DNA of 64,000 nucleotides from NCBI GenBank assembly GCA_947493255.1, contig CANLQK010000004.1:365535-429534 (forward strand), in the 5' to 3' direction. The position numbers and the translations under genes were made by a program. Of the stretch, positions 8,894 to 18,386 are shown one piece after another. Under the pieces are notes generated by a model that did no database searches, was not told where the DNA came from, and saw only the letters and a list, made by a program, of their open reading frames with translations. The DNA is from an uncultured Paracoccaceae bacterium. Lineage in GTDB: Bacteria; Pseudomonadota; Alphaproteobacteria; Rhodobacterales; Rhodobacteraceae. How positions within the stretch are numbered: position 1 is the stretch's first letter; every line of letters starts with the position of its first letter.

Positions 8894-10182
8894 TGGACCT
8901 TTTAACCGCAAATGACCGCCAAGGCGCCTATCCGGCATCGTATTATGCAGCAACAGCAACGCCACTAGACGTGTTTCCTGCGGCGGCGGGAAACATCTCA
9001 TGCGACGTCTGTGTTGTGGGCGGCGGCTATTCAGGGCTGTCGGCGGCTATTCATCTGGCACAATCGGGGTATGACGTTGTTTTGCTCGACGCCCAGCGTG
9101 TGGGCTTTGGCGCCTCTGGCCGCAATGGCGGTCAGGTCGGCGTCGGGCAACGCATTGGGCAAGACGACCTCGAAGACCTCGTCGGCCATTCCCAAGCCCG
9201 CGCACTTTGGAACCTATCGCTAGAATCCGTTAATCTCGTGCGCAGCCTTGTTGCCGATCACGATATCGACTGCGGTTGGTCAGATGGCATTATCGAAGCC
9301 GACCACCGCGCAAAATTCGTCCCCCATAGCCATGCGTACGCTGATAAAATCAGAGGTGAATACGACTACGACCTTATCCGCGGTATTGATCGTGACGAGA
9401 TACGCGAATTGGTCGGATCATCAGCGTATCACGGTGGCACCTTGGACATGGGCAGCGGCCATTTGCATCCCCTGCGCTATGTGCTTGGACTGGCCCGAGT
9501 CGCTCGCGACGCCGGTGTGCGCATCTTTGAAAACAGCAAAGTCCTCAGCGTGTCGCCAGACGCCGTTGTCAAAACGGATACCGCAACACTCACGGCCGAC
9601 CACGCGATCCTTGGGTGCAATGGCTATCTGGGCGCTTTGAACGGGCAGGTGGCCGCGCGCGTGATGCCGATCAATAATTTCATCGTCGCAACAGAACCGC
9701 TGGATAACCCACGCAGCCTCATCCGCGACAATCACGCCGTGGCAGACAGTAAATTCGTGATCAACTACTTCCGGCTGTCCGACGACAACCGCATGCTTTT
9801 TGGCGGTGGCGAAAGTTATGGCTATCGGTTCCCACGCGACATCGCGGCGACCGTGCGCAAACCGATGCTGCAAATCTACCCGCAACTCAAGGACGTGAAG
9901 ATCGACTATGCATGGGGCGGCACATTAGGCATCACAATGAACAGGATGCCCCATTTCGCGCGGATCTCGGACAAAGTGCTGTCTGTGTCTGGGTATTCAG
10001 GCCACGGGGTTGCCATGGCAACACTGGGTGGCAAACTCGCCGCACAAGCCGTTCAAGGGCAGGCCGAAAAGTTCGACCTCTTTGCCACAGTGCCGACACC
10101 TGGTTTCCCTGGCGGCGCACGTCTGCGCAGCCCGCTATTAGCGTTGGCAATGGTTTGGTATTCCCTACGCGACCGGCTTTAA
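8893..10182 (+). CDS. puuB: FAD-dependent oxidoreductase, gamma-glutamylputrescine oxidase (PuuB/OrdL) type
   Basis: Predicted flavoprotein amine oxidase of the DAO family, 429 aa. The N-terminal dinucleotide-binding fold is seen as VVGGGYSGLSAAIHLA followed by VVLLDAQRVGFGASGRNGGQ, a close match to the PuuB pattern. The C-terminal YSGHGVAMATLGGKL is the second FAD contact. The ATG at 8893 overlaps the stop of the aminotransferase, so the two are translated together. The family oxidises gamma-glutamylputrescine, but no gamma-glutamylputrescine synthetase (puuA) is in the window, so the symbol is family-based. It converges on oxyR with the two stops sharing TTAA at 10179-10182. Confidence 0.8.
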   Translation: MDLLTANDRQGAYPASYYAATATPLDVFPAAAGNISCDVCVVGGGYSGLSAAIHLAQSGYDVVLLDAQRVGFGASGRNGGQVGVGQRIGQDDLEDLVGHSQARALWNLSLESVNLVRSLVADHDIDCGWSDGIIEADHRAKFVPHSHAYADKIRGEYDYDLIRGIDRDEIRELVGSSAYHGGTLDMGSGHLHPLRYVLGLARVARDAGVRIFENSKVLSVSPDAVVKTDTATLTADHAILGCNGYLGALNGQVAARVMPINNFIVATEPLDNPRSLIRDNHAVADSKFVINYFRLSDDNRMLFGGGESYGYRFPRDIAATVRKPMLQIYPQLKDVKIDYAWGGTLGITMNRMPHFARISDKVLSVSGYSGHGVAMATLGGKLAAQAVQGQAEKFDLFATVPTPGFPGGARLRSPLLALAMVWYSLRDRL

Positions 10183-11075
10183 CCCAACATTTCTGCGGCC
10201 TTGCCGACGGTCTGCGCAATCACCCGAAACTGATCGGACAGGGGGGATGATTTTCGCCAAATCATGCCAATGGTGCGTTTCGGGCTCGGGTGGGGAAACT
10301 CTGAAACGGCAACATTGGCAGACCGCGTCTCCACTTTCATTGCCATTTGCGGAATGAGCGTCACACCGATCCCCGCACCGACCAATTGCACCAATGTCGA
10401 CAGCGAAGACCCATCCAACCCGTCCCGCTGCAAGGGCGAGCGAAGCGAACAAAACGCCAAAGCCTGATCGCGAAAACAATGACCTTCTTCCAACAATAAC
10501 AATTTCATCTTTGCCAAATCATCCGCTGCCGGAACGGGGCGGCCCGCATCTGATGCAGGGCGCACCAGCACGAAATCCTCCTCAAACAACGCAACCTCTT
10601 CGAACGACGGTTCGGAAACGGGCAGGGCGACGATCGCCGCATCAATCCGCCCCTCGGCAAGTTCGGAAATCAACTTTGGCGTCAACGTTTCGCGCACGTT
10701 AATGTTCAATGTCGGGTGATCACGGGTCAAATGCCCAATGAATGATGGCAACAAATACGGCGCGATTGTCGGGATCACCCCAAGGCGCACACTGCCGGCC
10801 ATACTGTCTTGGGCCAAACGCGCAAGATCACCAACCTCATCGACACTGCGCAAAATATCCCGTGCACGGGGCGCAAATTCTTCCCCAAATCGGGTCAGCC
10901 GAACCTGCCGTGCATCCCTTTCAAATAGGGCGACGCCAAGGATTTCTTCCAATTCCTTAATCTGCATCGACAAGGCGGGTTGCGAAATTCCGACAACATC
11001 CGCCGCCCGTCCAAAATGGCATTGGGCCGCCACGGCCTCAAAATATCGGAGCTGTTTCAGGGTAAAATTCATCAT
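10179..11075 (-). CDS. oxyR: Hydrogen peroxide-inducible regulator OxyR (LysR family)
   Basis: LysR-type transcription factor of 298 aa sensing peroxide. The N-terminal winged helix-turn-helix covers about residues 5-60 (FGRAADVVGISQPALSMQI). The regulatory domain holds the redox cysteine pair in EEGHCFRDQALAFC, residues 200 and 209 counting from the first Met. Counting from the second Met at 11072 gives Cys199 and Cys208, the E. coli numbering. It is divergent from katG, its classic target, and a four-half-site operator of OxyR spacing lies between them, reaching the oxyR start codon. It is probably autoregulated. The start is either of two adjacent ATG codons. Confidence 0.95.
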   Translation of the reverse strand: MMNFTLKQLRYFEAVAAQCHFGRAADVVGISQPALSMQIKELEEILGVALFERDARQVRLTRFGEEFAPRARDILRSVDEVGDLARLAQDSMAGSVRLGVIPTIAPYLLPSFIGHLTRDHPTLNINVRETLTPKLISELAEGRIDAAIVALPVSEPSFEEVALFEEDFVLVRPASDAGRPVPAADDLAKMKLLLLEEGHCFRDQALAFCSLRSPLQRDGLDGSSLSTLVQLVGAGIGVTLIPQMAMKVETRSANVAVSEFPHPSPKRTIGMIWRKSSPLSDQFRVIAQTVGKAAEMLG

Positions 11076-11110
11076 AAGATGAACTTATCATGACAATAAG
11101 TAAACTCAAC
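11074..11110 (+). promoter_or_regulatory. Candidate OxyR operator between oxyR and katG
   Basis: ATAAGATGAACTTAT (11074-11088), a 7-base spacer, then ATAAGTAAACTCAAC (11096-11110). The known OxyR site is two 15-base dyads of ATAG/CTAT type separated by 7 bases, and the geometry here is exactly 15-7-15. Three half-sites are good (ATAAG, CTTAT, ATAAG); the fourth is degenerate. It abuts a potential katG -35 element, the position expected for activation. Confidence 0.7.
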
Positions 11111-11139
11111 TTAAACTAATCAATCACCTTTGCTAGAAC
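11111..11139 (+). promoter_or_regulatory. Candidate katG promoter
   Basis: A weak -35 element TTAAAC (11111-11116), a 17-base spacer and TAGAAC (11134-11139) form a sub-optimal promoter that would need an activator. It begins directly at the downstream end of the candidate OxyR operator. It lies 33 bases before the katG start. Confidence 0.45.
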
Positions 11140-11171
11140 GGTTCCAAATTCAACATGAGAGGATTCCCAAA

Positions 11172-13358
11172 ATGGACGGCAACCCCACGAACTCCGAAGG
11201 TCAGTGCCCGTTTGGTCATGGTAACAACGAAAAAACAGGCACAGTTGCCAACCACGAATGGTGGCCAAATGCACTGAACCTGAAACCGCTGCACCAAAAT
11301 CACCCAGCGGGTTCCCCGATGGCCGATGATTTTGACTATGCGGCAGCTTTCAACGCCCTTGATCTGGACGCCGTGAAATCCGACCTGACAGCGTTGATGA
11401 CAGACAGCCAGGACTGGTGGCCAGCAGACTACGGTCACTACGGCCCGTTCATGATCCGCATGGCATGGCACTCTGCTGGTACGTACCGTGTTGGCGATGG
11501 CCGCGGCGGCGCCGGTTCCGGCTCCCAACGTTTCGCCCCGCTAAATTCATGGCCTGATAACGGCAACCTCGACAAAGCCCGTCGCCTGCTGTGGCCTGTA
11601 AAACAGAAATACGGCAAAGCCCTGTCTTGGGCCGACCTGATGATCCTTGCCGGTAACGTCGCACTGGAATCCATGGGCTTCGAAACCCACGGTTTCGCCG
11701 GCGGTCGTGCCGACATCTGGGAACCAGAAGAAGACATCTACTGGGGGCCAGAAGACGAATGGCTCGGCGACGACAGCCAGCGTTACTCCGACCCGCGTGA
11801 ACTCATCGGAAACCTCGGTGCGGTGCAAATGGGCCTGATCTACGTCAACCCAGAAGGCCCAATGGGCAACCCTGATCCGCTGTTGTCTGCCCACGACGTG
11901 CGTGAAACCTTCATGAAAATGGGCATGAACGACGAAGAAACTGTTGCGCTTGTCGCAGGTGGTCACACCTTCGGTAAAACACACGGCGCAGCCGATCCTG
12001 AACAATACGTTGGCCCAGAACCAGAGGCCGCCAGCATCACAGAAATGGGTCTTGGCTGGTCCACGTCCTTCGGCACAGGTAAAGGCGTCGATACCATCAC
12101 ATCCGGTATCGAGGGCGCATGGACACCTACACCAACACAGTGGGACAACTCCTACTTCGGTGTCTTGTTCGGCTACGAATGGGAACTCACAAAATCCCCA
12201 GCCGGTGCGAACCAGTGGCAGCCAAAAGACCTGAAAGACGCCGACATGGCGCCAACGGCTGACGGTAAAGGCAAAACCTTTATCATCATGACAACAGCCG
12301 ACATGGCGATGCGCATGGATCCGGCCTACGAAAAAATCAGCCGCGATTACTATGAAAACCCGGACAAGTTTGCCAAAGCCTTCGCAAAAGCATGGTATAA
12401 GCTGACGCACCGCGACATGGGCCCATATGTTTTGGGGCAGGGTAAAGAAGTCCCTGCGCAGCCAGAAGCTTGGCAAGATCCGCTTCCAGCGGTCGATCAC
12501 CCACTGATCGAAGGTGCGGACGTTGATGCGCTCAAATCAGCGATCGCAGGGTGCGGCCTCTCCGCTGCCGAACTGGTGAAAACCGCTTGGGCCTCTGCCG
12601 CGTCCTTCCGTGGGTCTGACAAGCGTGGCGGTGCCAACGGCGCACGCGTCGCTTTGAACCCTGCGAAAGACTGGGCTGTGAACGAACCCGCAGCGCTGGC
12701 CAAAGCCCTCGACGCGTTGGAAAAAGTCCGCGCAGACTTCGGCAAACCCGTTTCCTTGGCCGATACAATCGTTCTGGCAGGCTCTGTCGGTGTTGAACTG
12801 GCCGCGAAAGCAGCTGGCAAAGACATCACCGTGCCATTCAAAGCGGGCCGTACAGATGCAACTCAGGAAACCACAGATCCTGACAGCTACAAATGGCTCG
12901 AACCACACGCAGACGGTTTCCGCAACTTCATCAAAGACGGCTCCAGCCGCTCTTCCGCGGAACATCTCGTGGACCGTGCTCAGCTTCTGACGCTCTCCGC
13001 GCCGGAAATGACTGTATTGGTCGGCGGGTTGCGCGTGATTGGTGCCAACCACGGTGACACAGACCACGGTGTTCTCACTGCAAACAAAGGCGCACTCACA
13101 CAGGACTTCTTTACCAATGTTCTGGACATGGGCACCGTCTGGTCCGAAGGCGCCGATGGCATCATCGAAGGCCACGACCGCGCCACAGGCGCGGCGAAAT
13201 GGACAGCAACTCAGGTTGATCTGGTGTTTGGCTCCAACTCGATCCTGCGCTCGCTCGCCGAGGTCTATGCCGCAGCCGACGCTGGCGATAAATTCCTTGA
13301 TGACTTTGTTGCCGCATGGGTCAAAGTCATGGAATTGGATCGTTTCGACCTAAACTAA
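11172..13358 (+). CDS. katG: Catalase-peroxidase KatG
   Basis: Bifunctional heme catalase/peroxidase of 728 aa, the usual length for a two-domain bacterial KatG. The active N-terminal domain has the distal [11 protein letters not shown], with Arg, Trp and His of the peroxidase site, the proximal heme ligand in [10 protein letters not shown], and the partners of the Met-Tyr-Trp adduct in GLIYVNPEG and ITEMGLGW. The C-terminal half (about 420-728) is the degenerate duplicated domain. The start MDGNPTN at 11172 follows GAGAGGA; a TTG further upstream in frame is less likely. Induction by OxyR is expected from the operator in front. A strong terminator follows. Confidence 0.97.
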   Translation: MDGNPTNSEGQCPFGHGNNEKTGTVANHEWWPNALNLKPLHQNHPAGSPMADDFDYAAAFNALDLDAVKSDLTALMTDSQDWWPADYGHYGPFMIRMAWHSAGTYRVGDGRGGAGSGSQRFAPLNSWPDNGNLDKARRLLWPVKQKYGKALSWADLMILAGNVALESMGFETHGFAGGRADIWEPEEDIYWGPEDEWLGDDSQRYSDPRELIGNLGAVQMGLIYVNPEGPMGNPDPLLSAHDVRETFMKMGMNDEETVALVAGGHTFGKTHGAADPEQYVGPEPEAASITEMGLGWSTSFGTGKGVDTITSGIEGAWTPTPTQWDNSYFGVLFGYEWELTKSPAGANQWQPKDLKDADMAPTADGKGKTFIIMTTADMAMRMDPAYEKISRDYYENPDKFAKAFAKAWYKLTHRDMGPYVLGQGKEVPAQPEAWQDPLPAVDHPLIEGADVDALKSAIAGCGLSAAELVKTAWASAASFRGSDKRGGANGARVALNPAKDWAVNEPAALAKALDALEKVRADFGKPVSLADTIVLAGSVGVELAAKAAGKDITVPFKAGRTDATQETTDPDSYKWLEPHADGFRNFIKDGSSRSSAEHLVDRAQLLTLSAPEMTVLVGGLRVIGANHGDTDHGVLTANKGALTQDFFTNVLDMGTVWSEGADGIIEGHDRATGAAKWTATQVDLVFGSNSILRSLAEVYAAADAGDKFLDDFVAAWVKVMELDRFDLN

Positions 13359-13379
13359 GCCAATTTACAGTCTAAATAG

Positions 13380-13410
13380 ACGGCGTCCTGAACTTCAGGG
13401 CGCCGTTTTT
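13380..13410 (+). terminator. Rho-independent terminator after katG
   Basis: ACGGCG-t-CCTGAA pairs with TTCAGG-g-CGCCGT and is followed by TTTTT. It ends the katG transcript before the liv operon. Confidence 0.88.
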
Positions 13411-13548
13411 CCTTAAATGAGGCTAATTTTCCACCCATCGTCACTTTTCCGTAGTGTGCGGCAATTTTCATTGCTACCAATTCTCAACCGGCAACAAATT
13501 GGACACAGATCCAGAACCGGTGAAAAACACCTACAGGGAAGGGTGCAT

Positions 13549-14325
13549 ATGTCTGACGAAGTGGTCCTAAGCGTTGCTGGGCTAACCAAAAGTTTTGGCG
13601 GCCTGCAAGCCGTGCGCGGGGTCGATTTCGAAGTCGACCGCGGCGCAATCGTTGGTCTGATCGGGCCAAACGGGGCAGGCAAGACAACAACATTCAACAT
13701 GATCGCCGGTGAACTGCCCCCCACAAACGGGACAATCACATTGCTGGGCGAAGACATCACCGGCCAACGCACAGATACTTTGTATCACAAAGGCCTGATG
13801 CGGACGTTCCAATTGTCCCATGAATACGCCCGCATGACATCGCTGGAAAACCTGATGGTCGCGGCCCCCAACCAAACCGGCGAAAGCATTTGGTCTACAT
13901 GGTTCGCAGGCAAATCCGTGCGCAAACGCGACGCCGAGGTCATCGACCTGGCCCGCGACACCCTCGAATTTCTTGGCCTCACCCATGTGGGTGAGGAACT
14001 CGCCGGAAACCTGTCCGGCGGTCAGAAAAAGCTCCTCGAAATCGGCCGCACCATGATGAACGACAGTAAAGTCGTTCTGCTGGATGAACCGGGGGCAGGG
14101 GTGAACCCCACCTTGATGCGCAAAGTCGCTGAAATGATTGAACAATTAAACCAAGAACGCGGATACACGTTCTGCATTATCGAACACGACATGGATATGA
14201 TCGCACGGCTGTGTGGTAAGGTCGTCGTCTTGGCAGAAGGTCAGGTCCTGATGGAAGGCACAATGGACGAAGTCCGCAACGACGAACGCGTCATCGACGC
14301 CTATTTTGGGGGCGAAGTGGTATGA
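13549..14325 (+). CDS. livG: Branched-chain amino acid ABC transporter ATPase LivG
   Basis: One of the two ATPase subunits of a HAAT-family importer, 258 aa. Walker A GPNGAGKTT, signature NLSGGQKKLLEIGR and Walker B VVLLDEPGAGVNP are intact, and the C-terminal Liv-type stretch IIEHDMDMIARLCGKVVV is present. The start MSDEVVL at 13549 is preceded by AGGGAAGGG. A longer frame back to 13417 would run into the katG terminator and is unlikely. First gene of a five-gene plus-strand operon livG-livF-livH-livM-livK-like, with all four transporter subunits plus the binding protein. Confidence 0.92.
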   Translation: MSDEVVLSVAGLTKSFGGLQAVRGVDFEVDRGAIVGLIGPNGAGKTTTFNMIAGELPPTNGTITLLGEDITGQRTDTLYHKGLMRTFQLSHEYARMTSLENLMVAAPNQTGESIWSTWFAGKSVRKRDAEVIDLARDTLEFLGLTHVGEELAGNLSGGQKKLLEIGRTMMNDSKVVLLDEPGAGVNPTLMRKVAEMIEQLNQERGYTFCIIEHDMDMIARLCGKVVVLAEGQVLMEGTMDEVRNDERVIDAYFGGEVV

Positions 14326-15038
14326 CAACTCCGGTTCTTTCCCTAAACAACCTCAAGGCCGGCTACGGCCAAACCGAAATCCTTCATGATCTGTCGATGC
14401 ACGTTATGCCAAACGAAATCGTCGCAATCATCGGCCCGAACGGGGCAGGCAAATCAACCGCAATGAAATCTGTGCTTGGTCTGTTGAACATCCGCGAAGG
14501 CTCGGTCGAACTCAACGGCGAGGCAATTACAGACACGCCCGCCCAAAAGGTGATCGAAAAAGGCATTTCCTATGTGCCGCAAACCAACAACGTCTTTGTA
14601 AACCTCAGCGTTCAGGAAAACCTGGAAATGGGCGCGTGGACGCGGCCACACGGCGTCGAAGACCGGCTTGCCGAAATGTATGACTTGTTTCCTGATCTGT
14701 CCGAAAAACGCGGGCAGGCGGCGGGGTCTCTGTCTGGCGGGCAACGTCAAATGGTGGCCATGGCCAAGGCGCTGATGGTGGATGCGAAAATCTTGCTGCT
14801 GGATGAACCCACGGCAGGCCTATCCCCCAAATATCGGGGCGAAATTTTCAGCACTATTCAAAAGATTAAAGAAACCGGCGTACCTATTCTAATCGTTGAA
14901 CAAAATGCCAAACAGGCCCTTGGGGTTTCTGATCGTGGCTATGTTCTTGTGGATGGCGCAAACCGGCATGAGGGCACAGGGGCTGGCCTTGCGGCAGACC
15001 CTGAAATCGCACGCATGTTCTTGGGCGGGGGGCACTGA
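14322..15038 (+). CDS. livF: Branched-chain amino acid ABC transporter ATPase LivF
   Basis: Second ATPase of the importer, 238 aa. Walker A GPNGAGKST, signature SLSGGQRQMVAMA and Walker B ILLLDEPTAGLSP are complete, followed by ILIVEQNAKQALGVSDRGYVL, the LivF-type ending. The ATG overlaps the livG stop by ATGA, so translation is coupled. The exact substrate of the system (leucine/isoleucine/valine or another amide or amino acid) cannot be fixed from the ATPases. Confidence 0.92.
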   Translation: MTTPVLSLNNLKAGYGQTEILHDLSMHVMPNEIVAIIGPNGAGKSTAMKSVLGLLNIREGSVELNGEAITDTPAQKVIEKGISYVPQTNNVFVNLSVQENLEMGAWTRPHGVEDRLAEMYDLFPDLSEKRGQAAGSLSGGQRQMVAMAKALMVDAKILLLDEPTAGLSPKYRGEIFSTIQKIKETGVPILIVEQNAKQALGVSDRGYVLVDGANRHEGTGAGLAADPEIARMFLGGGH

Positions 15039-15039
15039 T

Positions 15040-15987
15040 ATGTGGGACGCTTTCGGATTTGAATTCGTAAACTTCTATTTCATCCCCGGCCTTGTGCTGG
15101 GCTGCATCTACGCCCTTGGGGCCATCGGCATCACACTGACCTTCGGCATCCTGCGTTTTGCCAACTTCGCCCACGGCGAAATCATGATGTCCGGCGCCTA
15201 TCTGACATGGACAATCATGGCCATTCTCGGGGCGGCGGGGCTCGCCCTTCACCCCTTGGTCGCGCTCATCCCCGCATCGGTTCTGGTCATCGTTCTGTTC
15301 CTCGCGACGGACCGGTTTTTCTACAAACCGTTCCGCAAGGCCGACACGATCAAGGTGGTCATGGCATCCTTCGGGATGATGTTGATCATCCGCTCCGCGG
15401 TACAGGTTATCTGGGGACCAAACCAAATCACCTTCGTCCCCGGCATCGCCAAACCAAACCCGACGTTGCAGGCCCTCACAGGCGACATCGGCATGATGAT
15501 CCTCATGCCAAACAAACACATCTGGATCTTTGCAGGCACCATCGTTTTGGTGGTCGCCCTTGGCTATCTGTTGAACCGCACGCGCATCGGCAAAGCCATG
15601 CGCGCCGTGTCCGACAGCCCCGATCTGGCCCACGTCACAGGTATCAACGTAGATATGGTGATCCGCGCCACATGGATCGTCGGCGGCATCTGCGCCACCG
15701 CAGCGGGGGTCTTCCTCGTGATGGACACCCAAATGCTGGAAACAACTATGGGCTTCCGCATGCTCTTGCCCATGTTCGCCGCCGCAATCCTTGGCGGCAT
15801 CGGCAAACCTTATGGTGCTGTGTTTGGTGGGCTGGTCATTGGCTTGGCCGAAGAACTGTCAGCCTATCCATGGATCGGCGACGCCCCACTGCTTTCACCA
15901 GGGTATAAAACCGGCGTGGCCTTCGCCATCATGGTCATTATGCTCATCGTCCGCCCACAGGGCTTGTTCAAGGGGAGGTCGTTCTAA
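15040..15987 (+). CDS. livH: Branched-chain amino acid ABC transporter permease LivH
   Basis: Integral membrane permease of 315 aa with about eight hydrophobic segments. Family motifs include LGCIYALGAIGITLTFGILR, FANFAHGEIMMSGAYL and, near the C-terminus, ILGGIGKPYGAVFGGLVIGL. The start MWDAFGFEF at 15040 lies one base after the livF stop. The frame is open upstream inside livF but that extension lacks permease character. It pairs with LivM in the membrane. Confidence 0.92.
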   Translation: MWDAFGFEFVNFYFIPGLVLGCIYALGAIGITLTFGILRFANFAHGEIMMSGAYLTWTIMAILGAAGLALHPLVALIPASVLVIVLFLATDRFFYKPFRKADTIKVVMASFGMMLIIRSAVQVIWGPNQITFVPGIAKPNPTLQALTGDIGMMILMPNKHIWIFAGTIVLVVALGYLLNRTRIGKAMRAVSDSPDLAHVTGINVDMVIRATWIVGGICATAAGVFLVMDTQMLETTMGFRMLLPMFAAAILGGIGKPYGAVFGGLVIGLAEELSAYPWIGDAPLLSPGYKTGVAFAIMVIMLIVRPQGLFKGRSF

Positions 15988-17081
15988 TGGAAGCCTACAC
16001 CGGATATTTCCTCTACATCCTCTCCTTGCTCACCGTCGGCGGTATCTATGCGATCTTTGCCCTTGGCCTCAACGTTCAATGGGGTTTCGCGGGGTTGTTC
16101 AACGCAGGTATCGTTGGGTTTGCCGCCGTTGGCGCCTATACCTACGCGCTCCTGACCACGGCGGAATCCCCATTCCACATCGGCGGCTTCGGTTTGCCAT
16201 TACCTGTCGGAATGGCCGTCGCCATGGCGATGTCGGCGTTAATCGCGGGCATCATCGGGTTGATCTGTATCAGGCTCAGGTCCGACTATCTGGCGATTGC
16301 CACCATCGGCATCGGCGAGATCATCAAACTGATCCTCAAAAACGAAACCGACATCACCAATGGCCCACGCGGGATCAACAAAATCCCCCGCGCATGGGAA
16401 CATTTCAGCGAAGAACGCTTCTACACAAGCTGGCCGATGAGCTGGTTCGGCACCCCCGAAAATTGGGAAGCCTTCTTTGACGGCCTACCCAATTGGTACT
16501 GGCAGCCGCTCTTTGCAGGGACAATCGTTCTGGTCGTCTTCATCATCTACAAAATGCTCGAACGGGCGCGCTTGTCCCCTTGGGGCCGGATGATGACAGC
16601 GATCCGCGAAAATGAACCTGCCTCGCGTGCAGCGGGCAAAGACGTTACCCGCCGCCGGATCGAGGCCTTCGTCATCGGTGCCGCGATCATGGGGCTGGGT
16701 GGGGCACTGTTTGCCCAACACCTACGCCTGATCGAACCCACCAACACCTTTGATCCATCCAAGGTCACCTTCCTTGTCTGGGTCATGTTGATCGCCGGTG
16801 GCTCTGGCAACAACAAAGGCGCGATCCTTGGCGCCTATCTGATATGGACGATCTGGTCCGCGTCCGAGCTGCTGATCTCCGGCGGCATCGCCCTGATCTC
16901 TTCAACCTTTGACACTCTAGACCCATCAATTCTGGCCACACGTGCAGGGTTCTTGCGTATGATGCTAATTGGTATTTTGATGCAAGTAATCCTCCAACGT
17001 TATCCAGGAGGGATATTACCCGAGGTGAGACCCGCATCACCGAAGGCAACAAAAACGACTGCGGGACCAACGGGAGACTAA
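15987..17081 (+). CDS. livM: Branched-chain amino acid ABC transporter permease LivM
   Basis: Second permease, 364 aa. Motifs LNVQWGFAGLFNAGIVGFAA, LRSDYLAIATIGIGEI, AIRENEPASRAAGKDV and GGSGNNKGAILGAYLIW are characteristic of LivM. The ATG overlaps the livH stop (TAATG). The C-terminal tail from about residue 345 is hydrophilic. The substrate-binding protein gene follows after 2 bases. Confidence 0.92.
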   Translation: MEAYTGYFLYILSLLTVGGIYAIFALGLNVQWGFAGLFNAGIVGFAAVGAYTYALLTTAESPFHIGGFGLPLPVGMAVAMAMSALIAGIIGLICIRLRSDYLAIATIGIGEIIKLILKNETDITNGPRGINKIPRAWEHFSEERFYTSWPMSWFGTPENWEAFFDGLPNWYWQPLFAGTIVLVVFIIYKMLERARLSPWGRMMTAIRENEPASRAAGKDVTRRRIEAFVIGAAIMGLGGALFAQHLRLIEPTNTFDPSKVTFLVWVMLIAGGSGNNKGAILGAYLIWTIWSASELLISGGIALISSTFDTLDPSILATRAGFLRMMLIGILMQVILQRYPGGILPEVRPASPKATKTTAGPTGD

Positions 17082-17083
17082 AA

Positions 17084-18274
17084 ATGAAAAAGACACTATT
17101 GGCGACAGCCGCAACCCTGATGGCAACATCTGCAATGGCAGACGTGAACATCGGTAACCCAATGGCCATGACAGGCCCAATTCCTGACCTGAACGCCCCA
17201 ATCGCGGCGGCTGTTGATCTGGCTGCTGCCAACATCAACGAACAGGGCGGCATGTTTGCAGACGGCGAAACGCTCAACATCATCCGCGCGGATTCCGCAT
17301 GTGATCCAACAGCGGCAGTCGATGCTGTGACCAAACTGATCAACGTCAACTCCGTCACCGCAATCGTCGGTCCGGTATGTTCAGGCGCCACAATCGCGCA
17401 GGCCGAATCCGTATCCATCCCGGCGGAGGTCGTAACACTGTCCGTGTCCGCGTCTTCACCGGCGATCACCAACATGGAAGACGGCACCGACCTCGTGTTC
17501 CGCGCTGCAGCCTCTGACGCCTATCAGGGCGTTGCACTGGCAGAACTGGCCATGGCGAACGGTTTCACCGACATCGCAGTGTCCTACGCCAACGACGACT
17601 ATAACGCCGCTATCGCGGAAGTCTTCGTTCAAGCATATGAAGGCATGGGCGGCACCGTCACAGCCAACGAAGCACACGAGCCAAACAAAGCATCCTACCG
17701 CTCCGAAGTGGCAACAATCGGCGCCGGTTCCGACAACCTCGCGCTGTTCAGCTACTACGGCTCCGGCGGCATCACACTGATGCGCAACGCTTTGGAAACT
17801 GGCGCATTCGCAAACTTCATCGGCGCGGACGGCATGTTGTCTGACGAGCTGATCGAGCAGATCGGTGCAGAAAACCTCGGCACATCCACGTTCACAACAT
17901 CCGCATCCGACGACAGCACACCGTCGTTCGGCGCGTGGAAAGCGATCGCTGATGCAGCTGGCGTTCCTGCGGCTGACCCATTCGTGGCAAACGGCTATGA
18001 CGCGACATTCATGATGGCACTGGCAATCGAACACGCCGGTACTGATGACCGTGCAGCTGTCGCTGAAAGCCTGCGCGCAATCGCATCCGGCCCAGGCGAA
18101 GTGATCCTCCCAGGCCAGTGGGCAGAAGCCAAAGCGATCCTCGCAGCGGGTGGCGACATCAACTACGAAGGTGCCGCTGGTAACCAAGACTTCGACGAAA
18201 ACGGCGACGTTGCAGGCAACTTCTCCAAATCAGTCATCGTTGACGGTGCTTGGGCTGCTGAACTGATCCAATAA
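17084..18274 (+). CDS. Periplasmic amino acid-binding protein of the Liv importer (LivJ/LivK type)
   Basis: Type I periplasmic binding protein of 396 aa that captures the substrate for LivGFHM. The signal peptide has Lys2-Lys3, a hydrophobic core and cleavage near MATSAMA-DVN. The mature protein begins NIGNPMAMTGPIPDLN, the usual opening of this family. Two cysteines, in ADSACDP and GPVCSG, match the positions of the disulphide of LivJ/LivK proteins. Last gene of the operon, followed by a strong terminator. Codon use is markedly optimised, as expected for an abundant periplasmic protein. Confidence 0.9.
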   Translation: MKKTLLATAATLMATSAMADVNIGNPMAMTGPIPDLNAPIAAAVDLAAANINEQGGMFADGETLNIIRADSACDPTAAVDAVTKLINVNSVTAIVGPVCSGATIAQAESVSIPAEVVTLSVSASSPAITNMEDGTDLVFRAAASDAYQGVALAELAMANGFTDIAVSYANDDYNAAIAEVFVQAYEGMGGTVTANEAHEPNKASYRSEVATIGAGSDNLALFSYYGSGGITLMRNALETGAFANFIGADGMLSDELIEQIGAENLGTSTFTTSASDDSTPSFGAWKAIADAAGVPAADPFVANGYDATFMMALAIEHAGTDDRAAVAESLRAIASGPGEVILPGQWAEAKAILAAGGDINYEGAAGNQDFDENGDVAGNFSKSVIVDGAWAAELIQ

Positions 18275-18295
18275 GGATCAGCCAAACCAAAATTG

Positions 18296-18330
18296 AAATG
18301 CCGGGACCTTTAGGGGTTCCGGCATTTTTC
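18296..18330 (+). terminator. Rho-independent terminator of the liv operon
   Basis: AATGCCGG-GACC and GGTT-CCGGCATT form a long stem with one mismatched or wobble section around loop TTTAGG, followed by TTTTTC. It lies 22 bases after the binding-protein stop. Confidence 0.88.
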
Positions 18331-18386
18331 ATTTCAGGGCAGGGTACATCCATAAGTTGAATCATTGAAACTGGCTGGAGCCCGCC

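Noticed and set aside
11547..12500. Over 300-codon open frame on the minus strand inside katG
   Set aside because: Antisense shadow of a strongly codon-biased gene. KatG motifs on the plus strand fix the true coding frame.
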